Assembly: GCF_004209775.1 (NCBI RefSeq) | Contig: NZ_CP035914.1 | Span: 558,001-622,000, forward strand | Length of the DNA: 64,000 nucleotides | Source of the DNA: Synechococcus sp. WH 8101 | GTDB taxonomy: Bacteria; Cyanobacteriota; Cyanobacteriia; PCC-6307; Cyanobiaceae | Direction: 5' to 3' | In this document: piece by piece, positions 8,659-16,081 of the stretch | Numbering within the stretch: position 1 is the first letter of the stretch | Layout: each line of letters starts with the position of its first letter | The notes under the pieces: generated by a model | Seen by the model: only the letters and a program-made list of their open reading frames with translations | Told to the model about the DNA's origin: nothing | The model's database searches: none | Translations under genes and position numbers: made by a program

Positions 8659-9558
8659 ATGACCCCAGTGGAGCTGAGCGGTAACGAGCTTCTGGCCTGG
8701 CGCCAGGCCCAGCTGGCCACAGGCGGCCGTGCTGTGGATCTTGATTGGTTGCTCGATCTGGCCGGTGGCTTGCGTTGGGCCGACCTGCAGGCCTTGCATC
8801 TCGATCCGGCGGCCCGTCGGGTGCGGCTCGCCTGCGAGCTCTCCGAGCTTGCCTCGCTCTGGCAGCGCTATCGCCTGCAGCACGAACCGCTCCAGCATCT
8901 GGTGGGTCGCTGCCCTTGGCGCGATCTTGAGCTCACGGTGTCGGCCGCCGCTCTGATCCCCAGGCAGGAGACGGAATCTCTGGTGGATCTGGCCCTGGAG
9001 CGCTGGCGGGCGGCGCAACCCGGTGCCTCCGCCAAGCCGCTGCTGCGCTGGGCGGATCTGGGAACGGGCTCCGGCGCCCTGGCCGTCGCCCTGGCCCGTG
9101 CCTTTCCCCAGGCCAGTGGTCATGCCGTCGACTGCAGCGAAGCGGCCCTGGCGCTGGCGCGCCTCAATCTTGAACAGCATGCGGTTTCAGAACGCTGCAG
9201 CCTTCACAGCGGGGATTGGTGGCAGCCCCTGAGGCCCTGGTGGGGTCTGTTGCAGCTCGTGCTCAGCAATCCCCCTTACATCCCAAGTGCTGTGGTCGAT
9301 CAGCTCGACCCTGTGGTGCGTGAGCATGAGCCTCGGCTCGCCCTTGATGGCGGAGCGGATGGTCTGGCGGCGACGCGCCTGATCATTGCGGGGGCTCCCG
9401 AGGCCCTGGCCCCGGGCGGCTGGCTCCTGATCGAGCATCATCACGATCAGAGCGAGGCGGTGCTGGACCTCTGCGCTGCCGCCGGTCTGGACCATCTGAA
9501 GGCTGAAACAGATCTGCAGGGTGTGCGCCGCTTCGCGTGTGCGCGTCGGCCATGCTGA
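8659..9558 (+). CDS. prmC: Release factor glutamine N5-methyltransferase
   Basis: Methylates the GGQ glutamine of peptide release factors RF1 and RF2 using SAM. It has 299 residues with an N-terminal helical domain (~1-85) and a class I methyltransferase domain: motif I ADLGTGSGALAVALAR near residue 135 and the catalytic motif LSNPPYIPSAV near residue 205. Length and layout are typical of PrmC/HemK. ATG 8659 follows dprA by 9 bases. The next gene (YrdC family) starts 4 bases after its stop, so dprA-prmC-yrdC form one transcription unit. Confidence 0.96.
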   Translation: MTPVELSGNELLAWRQAQLATGGRAVDLDWLLDLAGGLRWADLQALHLDPAARRVRLACELSELASLWQRYRLQHEPLQHLVGRCPWRDLELTVSAAALIPRQETESLVDLALERWRAAQPGASAKPLLRWADLGTGSGALAVALARAFPQASGHAVDCSEAALALARLNLEQHAVSERCSLHSGDWWQPLRPWWGLLQLVLSNPPYIPSAVVDQLDPVVREHEPRLALDGGADGLAATRLIIAGAPEALAPGGWLLIEHHHDQSEAVLDLCAAAGLDHLKAETDLQGVRRFACARRPC

Positions 9559-9562
9559 GGCG

Positions 9563-10180
9563 ATGACAGCCGCTTCGCCCCTCGCGACCCATCCCAACGA
9601 CCTGCTCCACCAGCTCCGGAAGGGAGGCGCCGCCATGCTCCCCACCGACACCCTGCCGGCTCTGGCGTCTCTGCCGGAGCATGCCCGGCAGATTTGGCAG
9701 CTCAAACAGCGTTCGCTCCGGAAGCCCCTCATTCTGATGGGGGCTGAACCCGAGAGCCTGTTCGCCCATGTGGCCCCCGATGTGCGTGGGGAGGCGGCCG
9801 CCTTGGCTTCTTCCCACTGGCCCGGGGCCCTCACGCTGGTGTTGCCCGCCTCCGGCCCGACCGTTCAGCACCTGCACCCGGGGGCGGCCACCCTGGGTCT
9901 GCGCATTCCCGATTGTGCGCCCACCCGGCACCTGTTGACCCTCAGTGGTCCCCTGGCGACCACCAGCATCAACCGCTCCGGTGAGCCAGCAGCTCGGTCA
10001 GACCGGGAGGCGACGCAGTGTTTCCCGTCGCTCCCCCTGCTGGGCCCCTTGCCCTGGCCGGAGCCCTCCGGACAGGCCAGCACGGTCCTGGCCTGGCTTG
10101 GGCCGGGCCGGTGGCAGTTGCTGCGGCAAGGCGCTGTGATGCCGAAAGGTCTGCTGCTTCAGCCTCCATGCTCTGGTTGA
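9563..10180 (+). CDS. Sua5/YciO/YrdC-family protein (threonylcarbamoyl-AMP synthase-like)
   Basis: YrdC-fold protein, probably making threonylcarbamoyl-AMP for the tRNA t6A modification. ATG 9563 gives 205 residues. Visible family features are MLPTDTLPALASLPEHARQIW at the N terminus, the basic substrate motif LKQRSLRKPLILM (KxR...K), HWPGALTLVLPAS, and LGLRIPDCAPTRHLL. The family's invariant threonine-rich motif is present as PTDTLP. The C terminus (SGQASTVLAWLGPGRWQLLRQGAV) matches the usual end of the domain. YciO-type paralogues share the fold without proven activity, so the exact reaction is inferred. It overlaps the next small gene by 13 bases. Confidence 0.88.
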   Translation: MTAASPLATHPNDLLHQLRKGGAAMLPTDTLPALASLPEHARQIWQLKQRSLRKPLILMGAEPESLFAHVAPDVRGEAAALASSHWPGALTLVLPASGPTVQHLHPGAATLGLRIPDCAPTRHLLTLSGPLATTSINRSGEPAARSDREATQCFPSLPLLGPLPWPEPSGQASTVLAWLGPGRWQLLRQGAVMPKGLLLQPPCSG

Positions 10181-10335
10181 TCGCCCTGGTGGTGTTGCTC
10201 CAGGCCCTGGCCCAGTGGCCCCTGGAGCCGGTGATGCGCCTCTGCACCTCCGTGCTCAATCTCCAGTGGCTACCCTGGCTGCTGGCCCTGATCGGGGTGT
10301 GGCTGTTGGCAGGTCGTCCTGGCGAGGAACGTTGA
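10168..10335 (+). CDS. Small membrane protein, unknown function
   Basis: A 55-residue protein starting MLWLIALVVLLQALAQWPLE, with two hydrophobic segments (about residues 2-17 and 31-47) and a short charged tail (GRPGEER). ATG 10168 overlaps the end of the upstream YrdC-family gene by 13 bases, so translation is probably coupled to it. It is too short for a family call. The two-helix hydrophobic pattern and coupled start argue for a real gene. Confidence 0.6.
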   Translation: MLWLIALVVLLQALAQWPLEPVMRLCTSVLNLQWLPWLLALIGVWLLAGRPGEER

Positions 10336-10354
10336 CAGGGTGGCCTGAAGCTGA

Positions 10355-10426
10355 AGCCGGCTAACGGATTTGAACCGATGGCCTTCGCTTTACAAAAGCG
10401 CTGCTCTACCGCTGAGCTAAGCCGGC
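10355..10426 (-). tRNA. tRNA-Thr (UGU anticodon)
   Basis: Full cloverleaf on the minus strand: acceptor GCCGGCT/AGCCGGC, D arm GCTC...GAGC, anticodon loop TTTGTAA giving UGU (Thr, ACA codons), and T loop TTCAAAT. The first anticodon-stem pair is mismatched (G27-A43). CCA is not encoded. Its 5' end overlaps the last 10 bases of the small LuxR-type gene. Confidence 0.93.
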
Positions 10427-10659
10427 GATAGCGGCAGTGTAACGGTCGGTTCAGCGCCCTCGTTTTGGCTCCGGTCGAGCCGCCAGAGCACCAATTCCAG
10501 CCGAGAGCGACAGCCTGTTTTCTCCAGCGCGTGGCTGATGTGGGACTCCACCGTGCGGATGCTTACCACCTGACGTTCAGCGATGGCACGGTTGCTGAGC
10601 CCTTGGCTGAGCAGATTGAGGATGATCTGTTCCGTGGGGGTGAGGCGATGGGATGGCAA
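10417..10659 (-). CDS. Small stand-alone LuxR-type HTH protein
   Basis: An 80-residue protein that is almost entirely a GerE/LuxR helix-turn-helix: LTPTEQIILNLLSQGLSNRAIAER (first helices), then VVSIRTVESHISHALEKTG (recognition helix) and a short tail. There is no receiver or autoinducer domain. Start TTG 10659 lies 14 bases after the minE stop, making it the last gene of minC-minD-minE. The stop codon falls inside the 5' end of tRNA-Thr. It may bind DNA as a dimer without phosphorylation. Its target is unknown, though its operon position suggests coordination with cell division. Confidence 0.8.
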   Translation of the reverse strand: MPSHRLTPTEQIILNLLSQGLSNRAIAERQVVSIRTVESHISHALEKTGCRSRLELVLWRLDRSQNEGAEPTVTLPLSPA

Positions 10660-10673
10660 GGCGTCCTTGGCGA

Positions 10674-10979
10674 CTAATCGAAGGATTCCCCGTTCCTGTC
10701 GATGCTCCGTTCGCTCACAGCCAGTGGTCGGCGGATGGGCAGATTGGCAACCAGGGCGGTCACCCGGTCTTCGGTTTCCAGGCTCACATCGCCGTGGTCC
10801 AGGTCGATCTCCACATACTTGGCCACCACCTCCAGAATCTCCCGACGCATCTGTTCGAGTAGTTCGGGGCTGAGATCCGTGCGGTCATGGGCCAGCACCA
10901 ACTGAAGGCGCTCCCTGGCGGTGGTGGCGCTGGCCGGTTGGCGGCCGAGCAGCTTGTCGAGGATGTCGCGCAGGGTCAT
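10674..10979 (-). CDS. minE: Cell division topological specificity factor MinE
   Basis: MinE stimulates the MinD ATPase at the membrane so that the FtsZ inhibitor is cleared from midcell. It has 101 residues: a MinD-binding N-terminal region ([21 protein letters not shown]), the conserved segment [35 protein letters not shown] (described by position ~22-56), then the beta-rich C-terminal specificity domain with [21 protein letters not shown]. It starts 4 bases after minD on the same strand. Confidence 0.96.
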   Translation of the reverse strand: MTLRDILDKLLGRQPASATTARERLQLVLAHDRTDLSPELLEQMRREILEVVAKYVEIDLDHGDVSLETEDRVTALVANLPIRRPLAVSERSIDRNGESFD

Positions 10980-10983
10980 CGGG

Positions 10984-11799
10984 TCAGAAGATCTTCTTTT
11001 GCATCAGGCGACGGACCTTGGCCCGCAGGCCGCGGCCTTCCTTGGCGGGGTCGATCAGGGGGACATCTTCACCTTGGAGTCGGCGGGCGATGTTGCTGTA
11101 AGCGCGAGCGGCCGGAGACTGGCTCCCACTGAGGGTGAGCGGCTCGCCGCGATTGGTGCTCACGATCACCTGCTCGTCTTCCAGCACCAGGCCGAGCAGA
11201 GGCAGGGCGAGGATATCGGTGACGTCATCAACTGCGAGCATCTCCTGGTTGGCCATCATTTTCGGCCGCACGCGGTTGAGCACCAGCTGTACGGGGCTGA
11301 GCCCCTGGGTGTTGAGCAGGCCGATCACCCGATCGGCGTCGCGGACGGCCGAAACCTCCGGTGTGGTGATCACGATCGCTTCCCGGGCGGCGGCGGCCGC
11401 ATTCTTGAACCCGTCTTCGATTCCGGCCGGGCAGTCGATCAGCACGGTGTCGAACTGCTTCGCCAGCATGCCCACAATCGACTGCATGTCTTCAGGCTTG
11501 AGCCACTCGAGCATGCGCGGATTGCCCGCCGGCAGGAGAGCCAGGTTCGGCTCCTGCTTGTGCTTCACCAGCGCCTGGTCGAGCCGGCAGCTTTTGGCGA
11601 GCACCTCTTGGGCGGTGTAGACGATCCTGTTTTCCAGGCCGAGAAGGAGATCCAGGTTGCGGAGGCCGAAATCGGCATCGAGCACCACGGTCTTCTGACC
11701 CTGGCGTGCCAGGGCGATACCGAGGTTGGCGGTGAGCGTGGTTTTACCCACTCCTCCTTTGCCGGAGCAGATCAGGATCGTTCGCGAGATGGACGCCAC
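10984..11799 (-). CDS. minD: Septum site-determining ATPase MinD
   Basis: Membrane-cycling ParA-type ATPase that carries MinC to the poles. The 271-residue product has the deviant Walker [18 protein letters not shown] at residues ~11-27, Walker [14 protein letters not shown], and the C-terminal amphipathic membrane-targeting helix ([11 protein letters not shown]). GTG 11799 is the start ([16 protein letters not shown]). It lies between minC (19-base gap) and minE (4-base gap). Confidence 0.97.
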   Translation of the reverse strand: MASISRTILICSGKGGVGKTTLTANLGIALARQGQKTVVLDADFGLRNLDLLLGLENRIVYTAQEVLAKSCRLDQALVKHKQEPNLALLPAGNPRMLEWLKPEDMQSIVGMLAKQFDTVLIDCPAGIEDGFKNAAAAAREAIVITTPEVSAVRDADRVIGLLNTQGLSPVQLVLNRVRPKMMANQEMLAVDDVTDILALPLLGLVLEDEQVIVSTNRGEPLTLSGSQSPAARAYSNIARRLQGEDVPLIDPAKEGRGLRAKVRRLMQKKIF

Positions 11800-11818
11800 G
11801 GGCTCCCGGGAAGTCGGG

Positions 11819-12526
11819 TCAGCCTAGAGGTGGTCTGGGCATCTGAGCATCTGCCGCTTCAATCACAATCTCTCCCGCATCGAGTCGGGCCTGTTCGGCC
11901 AGTCCGGGCTGGGGGCGTTCTTCAGGACCGCGCGCCACGGTGTCGGCGATGCGCAGCTGCAACGGTCTGAGTTGTAGTGCCACGATCCGTGCTCCTTGAT
12001 GGCCGTGAACGCCCGCGTGGGCACTGCCACGCAGGCGTCCCCACACGAGCACGTCGCCGCCGGCGGTCACCCTGGCGCCAGGATTGACATCCCCCAGCAC
12101 CAGCAGGTGCCCCTGGGTGGTGAGGTGATCACCGGACCGCAGGGTGCCGCGATGGAGGCGGAGGCTGTCATCGGGCTGGGCCTCTTCCGCCGGCTGGTTT
12201 TGATCTGGCTGGTCTGGGGGCCCCTGCTTCGATGGCTCGATCCAGCGCGTGGGAAGGCCGAGAGCGTGGCCACTCACCACCGTGTCGATGCTCTGAGCCT
12301 CCAGGCAACGGATCGGGTGACCCGCTGCTTCGAGTTCGCTCAGCAGTTCCAACAGCTCACGTCCGCTCAAGGCCCAGTCGGCGCAGACCAGATCCACCGG
12401 CCCAGGCGGAAGCCTTGAGAGCGCGGCAGGCAGGGCATCGCGCCAGTGGAGCGTGCGCTGGCTGGGCAGCGTCAGCACCGGGTGGCGCTGGGCGGGAACC
12501 GGTGACTGGGCATCGGGCGCGTGCAT
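11819..12526 (-). CDS. minC: Septum site-determining protein MinC
   Basis: MinC inhibits FtsZ polymerisation when recruited by MinD. It has 235 residues. The C-terminal beta-helix domain is clear (about residues 128-230: LHRGTLRSGDHLTTQGHLLVLGDVNPGA, then GGDVLVWGRLRGSAHAG and the MinD-contacting RIVALQLRPLQLRIAD). The N-terminal FtsZ-inhibiting domain is divergent, as usual in cyanobacteria, and a Pro/Gln/Glu-rich linker separates the two. Start ATG 12526. It heads minC-minD-minE and is divergent from the phospholipase D-like gene. Confidence 0.93.
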   Translation of the reverse strand: MHAPDAQSPVPAQRHPVLTLPSQRTLHWRDALPAALSRLPPGPVDLVCADWALSGRELLELLSELEAAGHPIRCLEAQSIDTVVSGHALGLPTRWIEPSKQGPPDQPDQNQPAEEAQPDDSLRLHRGTLRSGDHLTTQGHLLVLGDVNPGARVTAGGDVLVWGRLRGSAHAGVHGHQGARIVALQLRPLQLRIADTVARGPEERPQPGLAEQARLDAGEIVIEAADAQMPRPPLG

Positions 12527-12632
12527 GGTCCAACGCTAGAGCTGATCTTGTCGTTGAGGCTCGCGCCGATGAGAATGGAAGGGTTCTTGTTCAACAACGT
12601 CGGCGCACCTCGCCGTGCGGCCGTTGCTTCTC

Positions 12633-13652
12633 ATGACGATGCTTGAAGGCCTGGCTTGTGATGTCAGGCACCCTCATCAACGGCTGATTGTGATGCCGAA
12701 TGATGGGGCGGAAGCGGTGCTCGGTTTAATTGCTCTGGCGCAGCGTGAGTTGCTGCTCAAGCAGTTCAAGCTGGAGTCTCCTGAGGTTCTGCAGGCGCTG
12801 GACGATGCCCATGCTCGTGGTGTTCGCGTGCGCGTGATGTTGAATCCCCATACCTCAGGAGGAACGCGTTGGAATGACAGCGCCTTTGAGCGTTTGCAGG
12901 CTGTTGGTGTTGACGTGGCCTGGACCAGCGATCGATTCCCGGTGACCCATGAAAAGTCAATGGTGATCGACCGCAAGGAGGTTTTGATTTCGACCTTTAA
13001 TTTGTCCAATAAGTATTTCACGCAGACACGTGATTATGGGATCGTCACCTTTGCGACTGAGGTCGTGGAGCAGGTGATCGCCTGTTTTGAGGCTGATTGG
13101 GAGCGTCGCGAGTTTGAGCCGGATCTCACGACCGGCTTGTTCTGGAGTAATCAGTACAGCCGAGGCCAGATCGCCCACTTGCTTGATGAAGCGGAAGAAA
13201 CATTAGATATTCAGCATCCCAAGTTTGTCGATGCCGTGATTCTTGATCGCGTGATCAAAGCCAGGGAGCGGGGTGTGAAGGTTCGGGTGTTGTGCGGCGG
13301 CAAGCATGGCATCAGTGACTGGGATATTTACGACACCTTTTCGTCGTTGCGAATCATGCGTCATGCCGGCGTTAAGATTCGCCGGCAGAAGCATTTGAAG
13401 CTCCACGCCAAGTTGATTCTTGTGGATGGCCGCTATGCCCAGACCGGTTCCATGAATCTGGATCGCAGTGCGTTTGATGTGCGCCGAGAATTGGGTGTTG
13501 GCAGTGACGCTGAGGATGTGCTGATGCGCCTGAAGCGCATTTTTGAGGCTGACTGGGATGAGGCGCATGCCTATGAGGCGCCCGATCCTCTCGATCCAGC
13601 CGCTCACGATGACGGTGAATTAATTCCTGATCCCGAGTTTGTTCATGAGTGA
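12633..13652 (+). CDS. Phospholipase D-like protein with two HKD motifs
   Basis: A phosphatidyl-transferase/hydrolase of the phospholipase D superfamily (cardiolipin-synthase and PLD-nuclease group). Counting from GTG 12615, the two catalytic HxKx4D motifs are THEKSMVIDR (His112, Lys114, Asp119) and LHAKLILVDGR (His264, Lys266, Asp271), each followed by the S/T-x-N element (STFNLS and GSMNLD). There is no transmembrane anchor, unlike typical cardiolipin synthases. ATG 12633 is preferred; GTG 12615 adds six residues. Its stop overlaps the start of the chromate-transporter subunit by 8 bases. Codon use is more A+T-rich than the flanking genes, which hints at acquisition. Confidence 0.85.
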   Translation: MTMLEGLACDVRHPHQRLIVMPNDGAEAVLGLIALAQRELLLKQFKLESPEVLQALDDAHARGVRVRVMLNPHTSGGTRWNDSAFERLQAVGVDVAWTSDRFPVTHEKSMVIDRKEVLISTFNLSNKYFTQTRDYGIVTFATEVVEQVIACFEADWERREFEPDLTTGLFWSNQYSRGQIAHLLDEAEETLDIQHPKFVDAVILDRVIKARERGVKVRVLCGGKHGISDWDIYDTFSSLRIMRHAGVKIRRQKHLKLHAKLILVDGRYAQTGSMNLDRSAFDVRRELGVGSDAEDVLMRLKRIFEADWDEAHAYEAPDPLDPAAHDDGELIPDPEFVHE

Positions 13653-14235
13653 TCTATCCGGGCTGTTGTCTGATTCTCATACGAAGCCCACGCTCCGTCA
13701 GCTCTTCATCGGCATGATGCAGGTGGCCTTGTCGTCTTTCGGCGGCGGCTTGTCGGCCTGGAGTCAGCGCATCGTGGTGGAGCAGCGCCAGTGGATGACC
13801 AACGAGGCGTTCATTACAGGCCTCACGGTTGCGCGTCTGTTTCCTGGCCCCAATCAAGTCAATATGGCGGTGTATATCGGCACAGCCTTCCGAGGTTTGC
13901 CCGGTGCGGTGGCTGCCTTGGCGGGGCTGTTGTTGGTGCCCTTCACGCTGTTGACAACGGTCGGCTTGCTCTACTTTCAGTTCCACACCATCCCCGCTGT
14001 GGACAGGGTGCTGGCTGGTGTGGTGGCTGCAGCTGCAGGCATGGCCCTCTCCATGGGCTTCAAGATCCTCCATGAGTATTGGCGCGACCGGATGGCTTTG
14101 CTGCTGGCGCTGGTCACCTTCGTGGCGTTGTCAGTATTCCGGTTTCATCTCATTCCTGTGGTTCTCGTTCTTGGACCCTTGGCCATGGCCTGGTATTGGC
14201 CGCGTCAACAACAGCAGGGAGATCCGGCTCCATGA
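13645..14235 (+). CDS. Chromate transporter family, first (N-type) subunit
   Basis: Short-chain CHR transporter half, 196 residues from ATG 13645. The signature is FIGMMQVALSSFGGGLSAWSQR with the FGGG motif, followed by MTNEAFITGLTVARLFPGPNQVNMAVYIG (PGPNQ motif), then four to five hydrophobic helices. Full-length ChrA has two such halves; here the second half is a separate overlapping gene. The family moves chromate or related oxyanions, but many members have no tested substrate. It is translationally coupled to the upstream phospholipase D-like gene (ATGAGTGA overlap). Confidence 0.9.
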   Translation: MSDLSGLLSDSHTKPTLRQLFIGMMQVALSSFGGGLSAWSQRIVVEQRQWMTNEAFITGLTVARLFPGPNQVNMAVYIGTAFRGLPGAVAALAGLLLVPFTLLTTVGLLYFQFHTIPAVDRVLAGVVAAAAGMALSMGFKILHEYWRDRMALLLALVTFVALSVFRFHLIPVVLVLGPLAMAWYWPRQQQQGDPAP

Positions 14236-14843
14236 TTATGACCCTGGAGGGCTGCTTCCATTGGTTGGCGTGCGCGCCGAGGCCGGATGGCCCGATCGCT
14301 GAGCTGCTGCGCATGGCCTGGCAATTTCTATCCTTATCTCTGTTTTCCCTCGGTGGCGGCAACACGCTGCTGGCCGCGTATCACCACCTCAGTGTGGAGC
14401 AATTCTGTTGGCTCACCAACAACCAATTTGCCGATATTTATGCTCTTGCCGAGGCGGCGCCAGGTCCCAGTTCCATGATTGCCGGTTTGATCGGCATGAG
14501 TTCTGCCCTTGGCGAGGGTCTGCCCTGGGAGCTTGTGTCGGCCTACACGGCTGAAACAGCCCTGCTGTTGCCCTCCACCCTGGTGATGATCGTGGCCTGT
14601 CTGGGCTGGAAACGGTTTTCGCATTCACCCTGGAGAGTGGCCTTTGAGCGGGGGATGGGCCCGGTCACCCTGGGAATTCTGTTTTCCGTTGGCCTCAAAA
14701 TCCTTCGCACGGCAGACAACAACATTGGCGGTTATCTTGTTTCCGTGATTGTGTGTGTGCTCATGTTGCGCACGCGCATTTCCCCTCTGTGGTTCATGGC
14801 TGTCGCCGGGGTGCTGGGGGCGTGGGGCCTGAATCAACGCTGA
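14232..14843 (+). CDS. Chromate transporter family, second (C-type) subunit
   Basis: Second half of a split CHR transporter, 203 residues from ATG 14232, overlapping the first subunit's stop as ATGA. GGGAG 14 bases upstream is a plausible ribosome-binding site. It shows the paired motif FSLGGGNTLLAAYHHLS and the PGPSS variant (ALAEAAPGPSSMIAGLIG), then several transmembrane helices. The two chains presumably form the antiparallel heterodimer typical of paired short-chain members. Its 3' end overlaps the convergent HD-phosphohydrolase gene by 50 bases. Confidence 0.9.
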   Translation: MIMTLEGCFHWLACAPRPDGPIAELLRMAWQFLSLSLFSLGGGNTLLAAYHHLSVEQFCWLTNNQFADIYALAEAAPGPSSMIAGLIGMSSALGEGLPWELVSAYTAETALLLPSTLVMIVACLGWKRFSHSPWRVAFERGMGPVTLGILFSVGLKILRTADNNIGGYLVSVIVCVLMLRTRISPLWFMAVAGVLGAWGLNQR

Positions 14844-16077
14844 GCATCGCGTTGTTCAGCGCTGGGCTGATGCTGCCGGGATGGATCAACCAGGCCGTCT
14901 CCTCGGGGGTGGAGAGGCTGTTCACCAGAGCTGAACACTGCTCGAGCGCCTGCAGGCGATGGCCGTCCCAGAGACGCAGCCCGCCCCGGTAAGGGTGGTA
15001 ACCACGCAGCTGCTGATGGCGCAGCCCGCAGGTCAGCGCCGGATCCAGACCCTCCTGCTCCGCCAGTTGTCGCGCCAGGGCGAGCAATTCCAACTGGGCC
15101 CCTGAGGCGAGCTGATTCACCGGCATCGCCTTGAGCAGCCGGCGATGCAGAAATCGCTGGCAGAGTTCCGCCAGGGGAGGCGGCGCCTCCTCGCTCCAGC
15201 GCAGCAGGTGATACCCGGTGCGCAGGTCGTCGTTGGCCTCGAAGCTGTCGAGATCCAACGCCTGGGGATTCCAGAGCCAGCGGGCCATGGTGCTGTCGCT
15301 CCACACCCGTTCCGGCCCCAGTTGGCGCGCGGTGCGGATCAGTTGCTCCAGCAGCCAGTTGCACACCACGTTCAGGCGGTGGTTGTACACGCTGCGATAC
15401 ATCAGATTGCGCACCACCAGGTAGTGCTCCACGGCCATCAGGCCTTTGGGGTGGATCGCCAGCGCACCATCGGGCGCCAGGGTGAGGGCGGAGAGGATCC
15501 GTTCCAGATCGAGTTGGCCGTAGCGGGTGCCGGTGCTGTAGCTGTCGCGAAGCAGGTAATCGAGGCGATCGCAGTCGAGTTGGCTGCTCACCAGCGCCTT
15601 AATCACCGGCCGTTCGGCCTGGCCATGGAGCAGGAGATCGGCCACCGCTTCAGCGGTTCCGTGCCCCACTTCATCGAGGATCTTGCGAATCTCCGGGTGG
15701 TCGCGCACCAGTCGCGCCGACCAGGTCTCATGGCGCAGGCCAAACATCTCCTCCCCTGTGTGACTGAGGGGGCCGTGGCCGAGATCATGGAGGAGGGCCG
15801 AGGCGTAGAGCACTGCGCGTTGGGCCTCCAGGCTGGGATCACGTCTGATCAGCCGCTCAAAGGCCTGGCGGGCGAGGTGAAAGACCCCAAGCGAATGGGT
15901 GAAGCGGCTGGATTCGGCGCCATGGAAGGTGAGGAAGGCCGGCCCGAGCTGACGGATGCGCCGCAGGCGTTGAAACGGTCGGCTGTCCACCAGGGCCAGC
16001 ACCATGGCCTCTGCCGGCTGGTCGCCATCGAGGCGAATGCTGCGGTGGAGGGGGTCATGGAACGTTCGGCTGCCCAT
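14794..16077 (-). CDS. HD-domain phosphohydrolase (dNTPase-like)
   Basis: A 427-residue HD-superfamily protein of the dGTPase/SAMHD1-like YdhJ group. The N-terminal ~60 residues carry the conserved RTFHDPLHRSIRLD and RLRRIRQLGPAFLTF. The metal site is ALLHDLGHGPLSHTGEE near residue 120, with the upstream histidine in ESSRFTHSLGVFH. The fourth ligand is likely the Asp in SQLDCDRLDYLLRDS. Start ATG 16077 (MGSRTFHDP) is chosen because it falls 4 bases after the ctpA stop; the frame is open further upstream but that part overlaps ctpA. The substrate (a nucleotide is likely) is unproven. Confidence 0.9.
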   Translation of the reverse strand: MGSRTFHDPLHRSIRLDGDQPAEAMVLALVDSRPFQRLRRIRQLGPAFLTFHGAESSRFTHSLGVFHLARQAFERLIRRDPSLEAQRAVLYASALLHDLGHGPLSHTGEEMFGLRHETWSARLVRDHPEIRKILDEVGHGTAEAVADLLLHGQAERPVIKALVSSQLDCDRLDYLLRDSYSTGTRYGQLDLERILSALTLAPDGALAIHPKGLMAVEHYLVVRNLMYRSVYNHRLNVVCNWLLEQLIRTARQLGPERVWSDSTMARWLWNPQALDLDSFEANDDLRTGYHLLRWSEEAPPPLAELCQRFLHRRLLKAMPVNQLASGAQLELLALARQLAEQEGLDPALTCGLRHQQLRGYHPYRGGLRLWDGHRLQALEQCSALVNSLSTPEETAWLIHPGSISPALNNAMLSVDSGPTPPAPRRQP

Positions 16078-16081
16078 CGGA

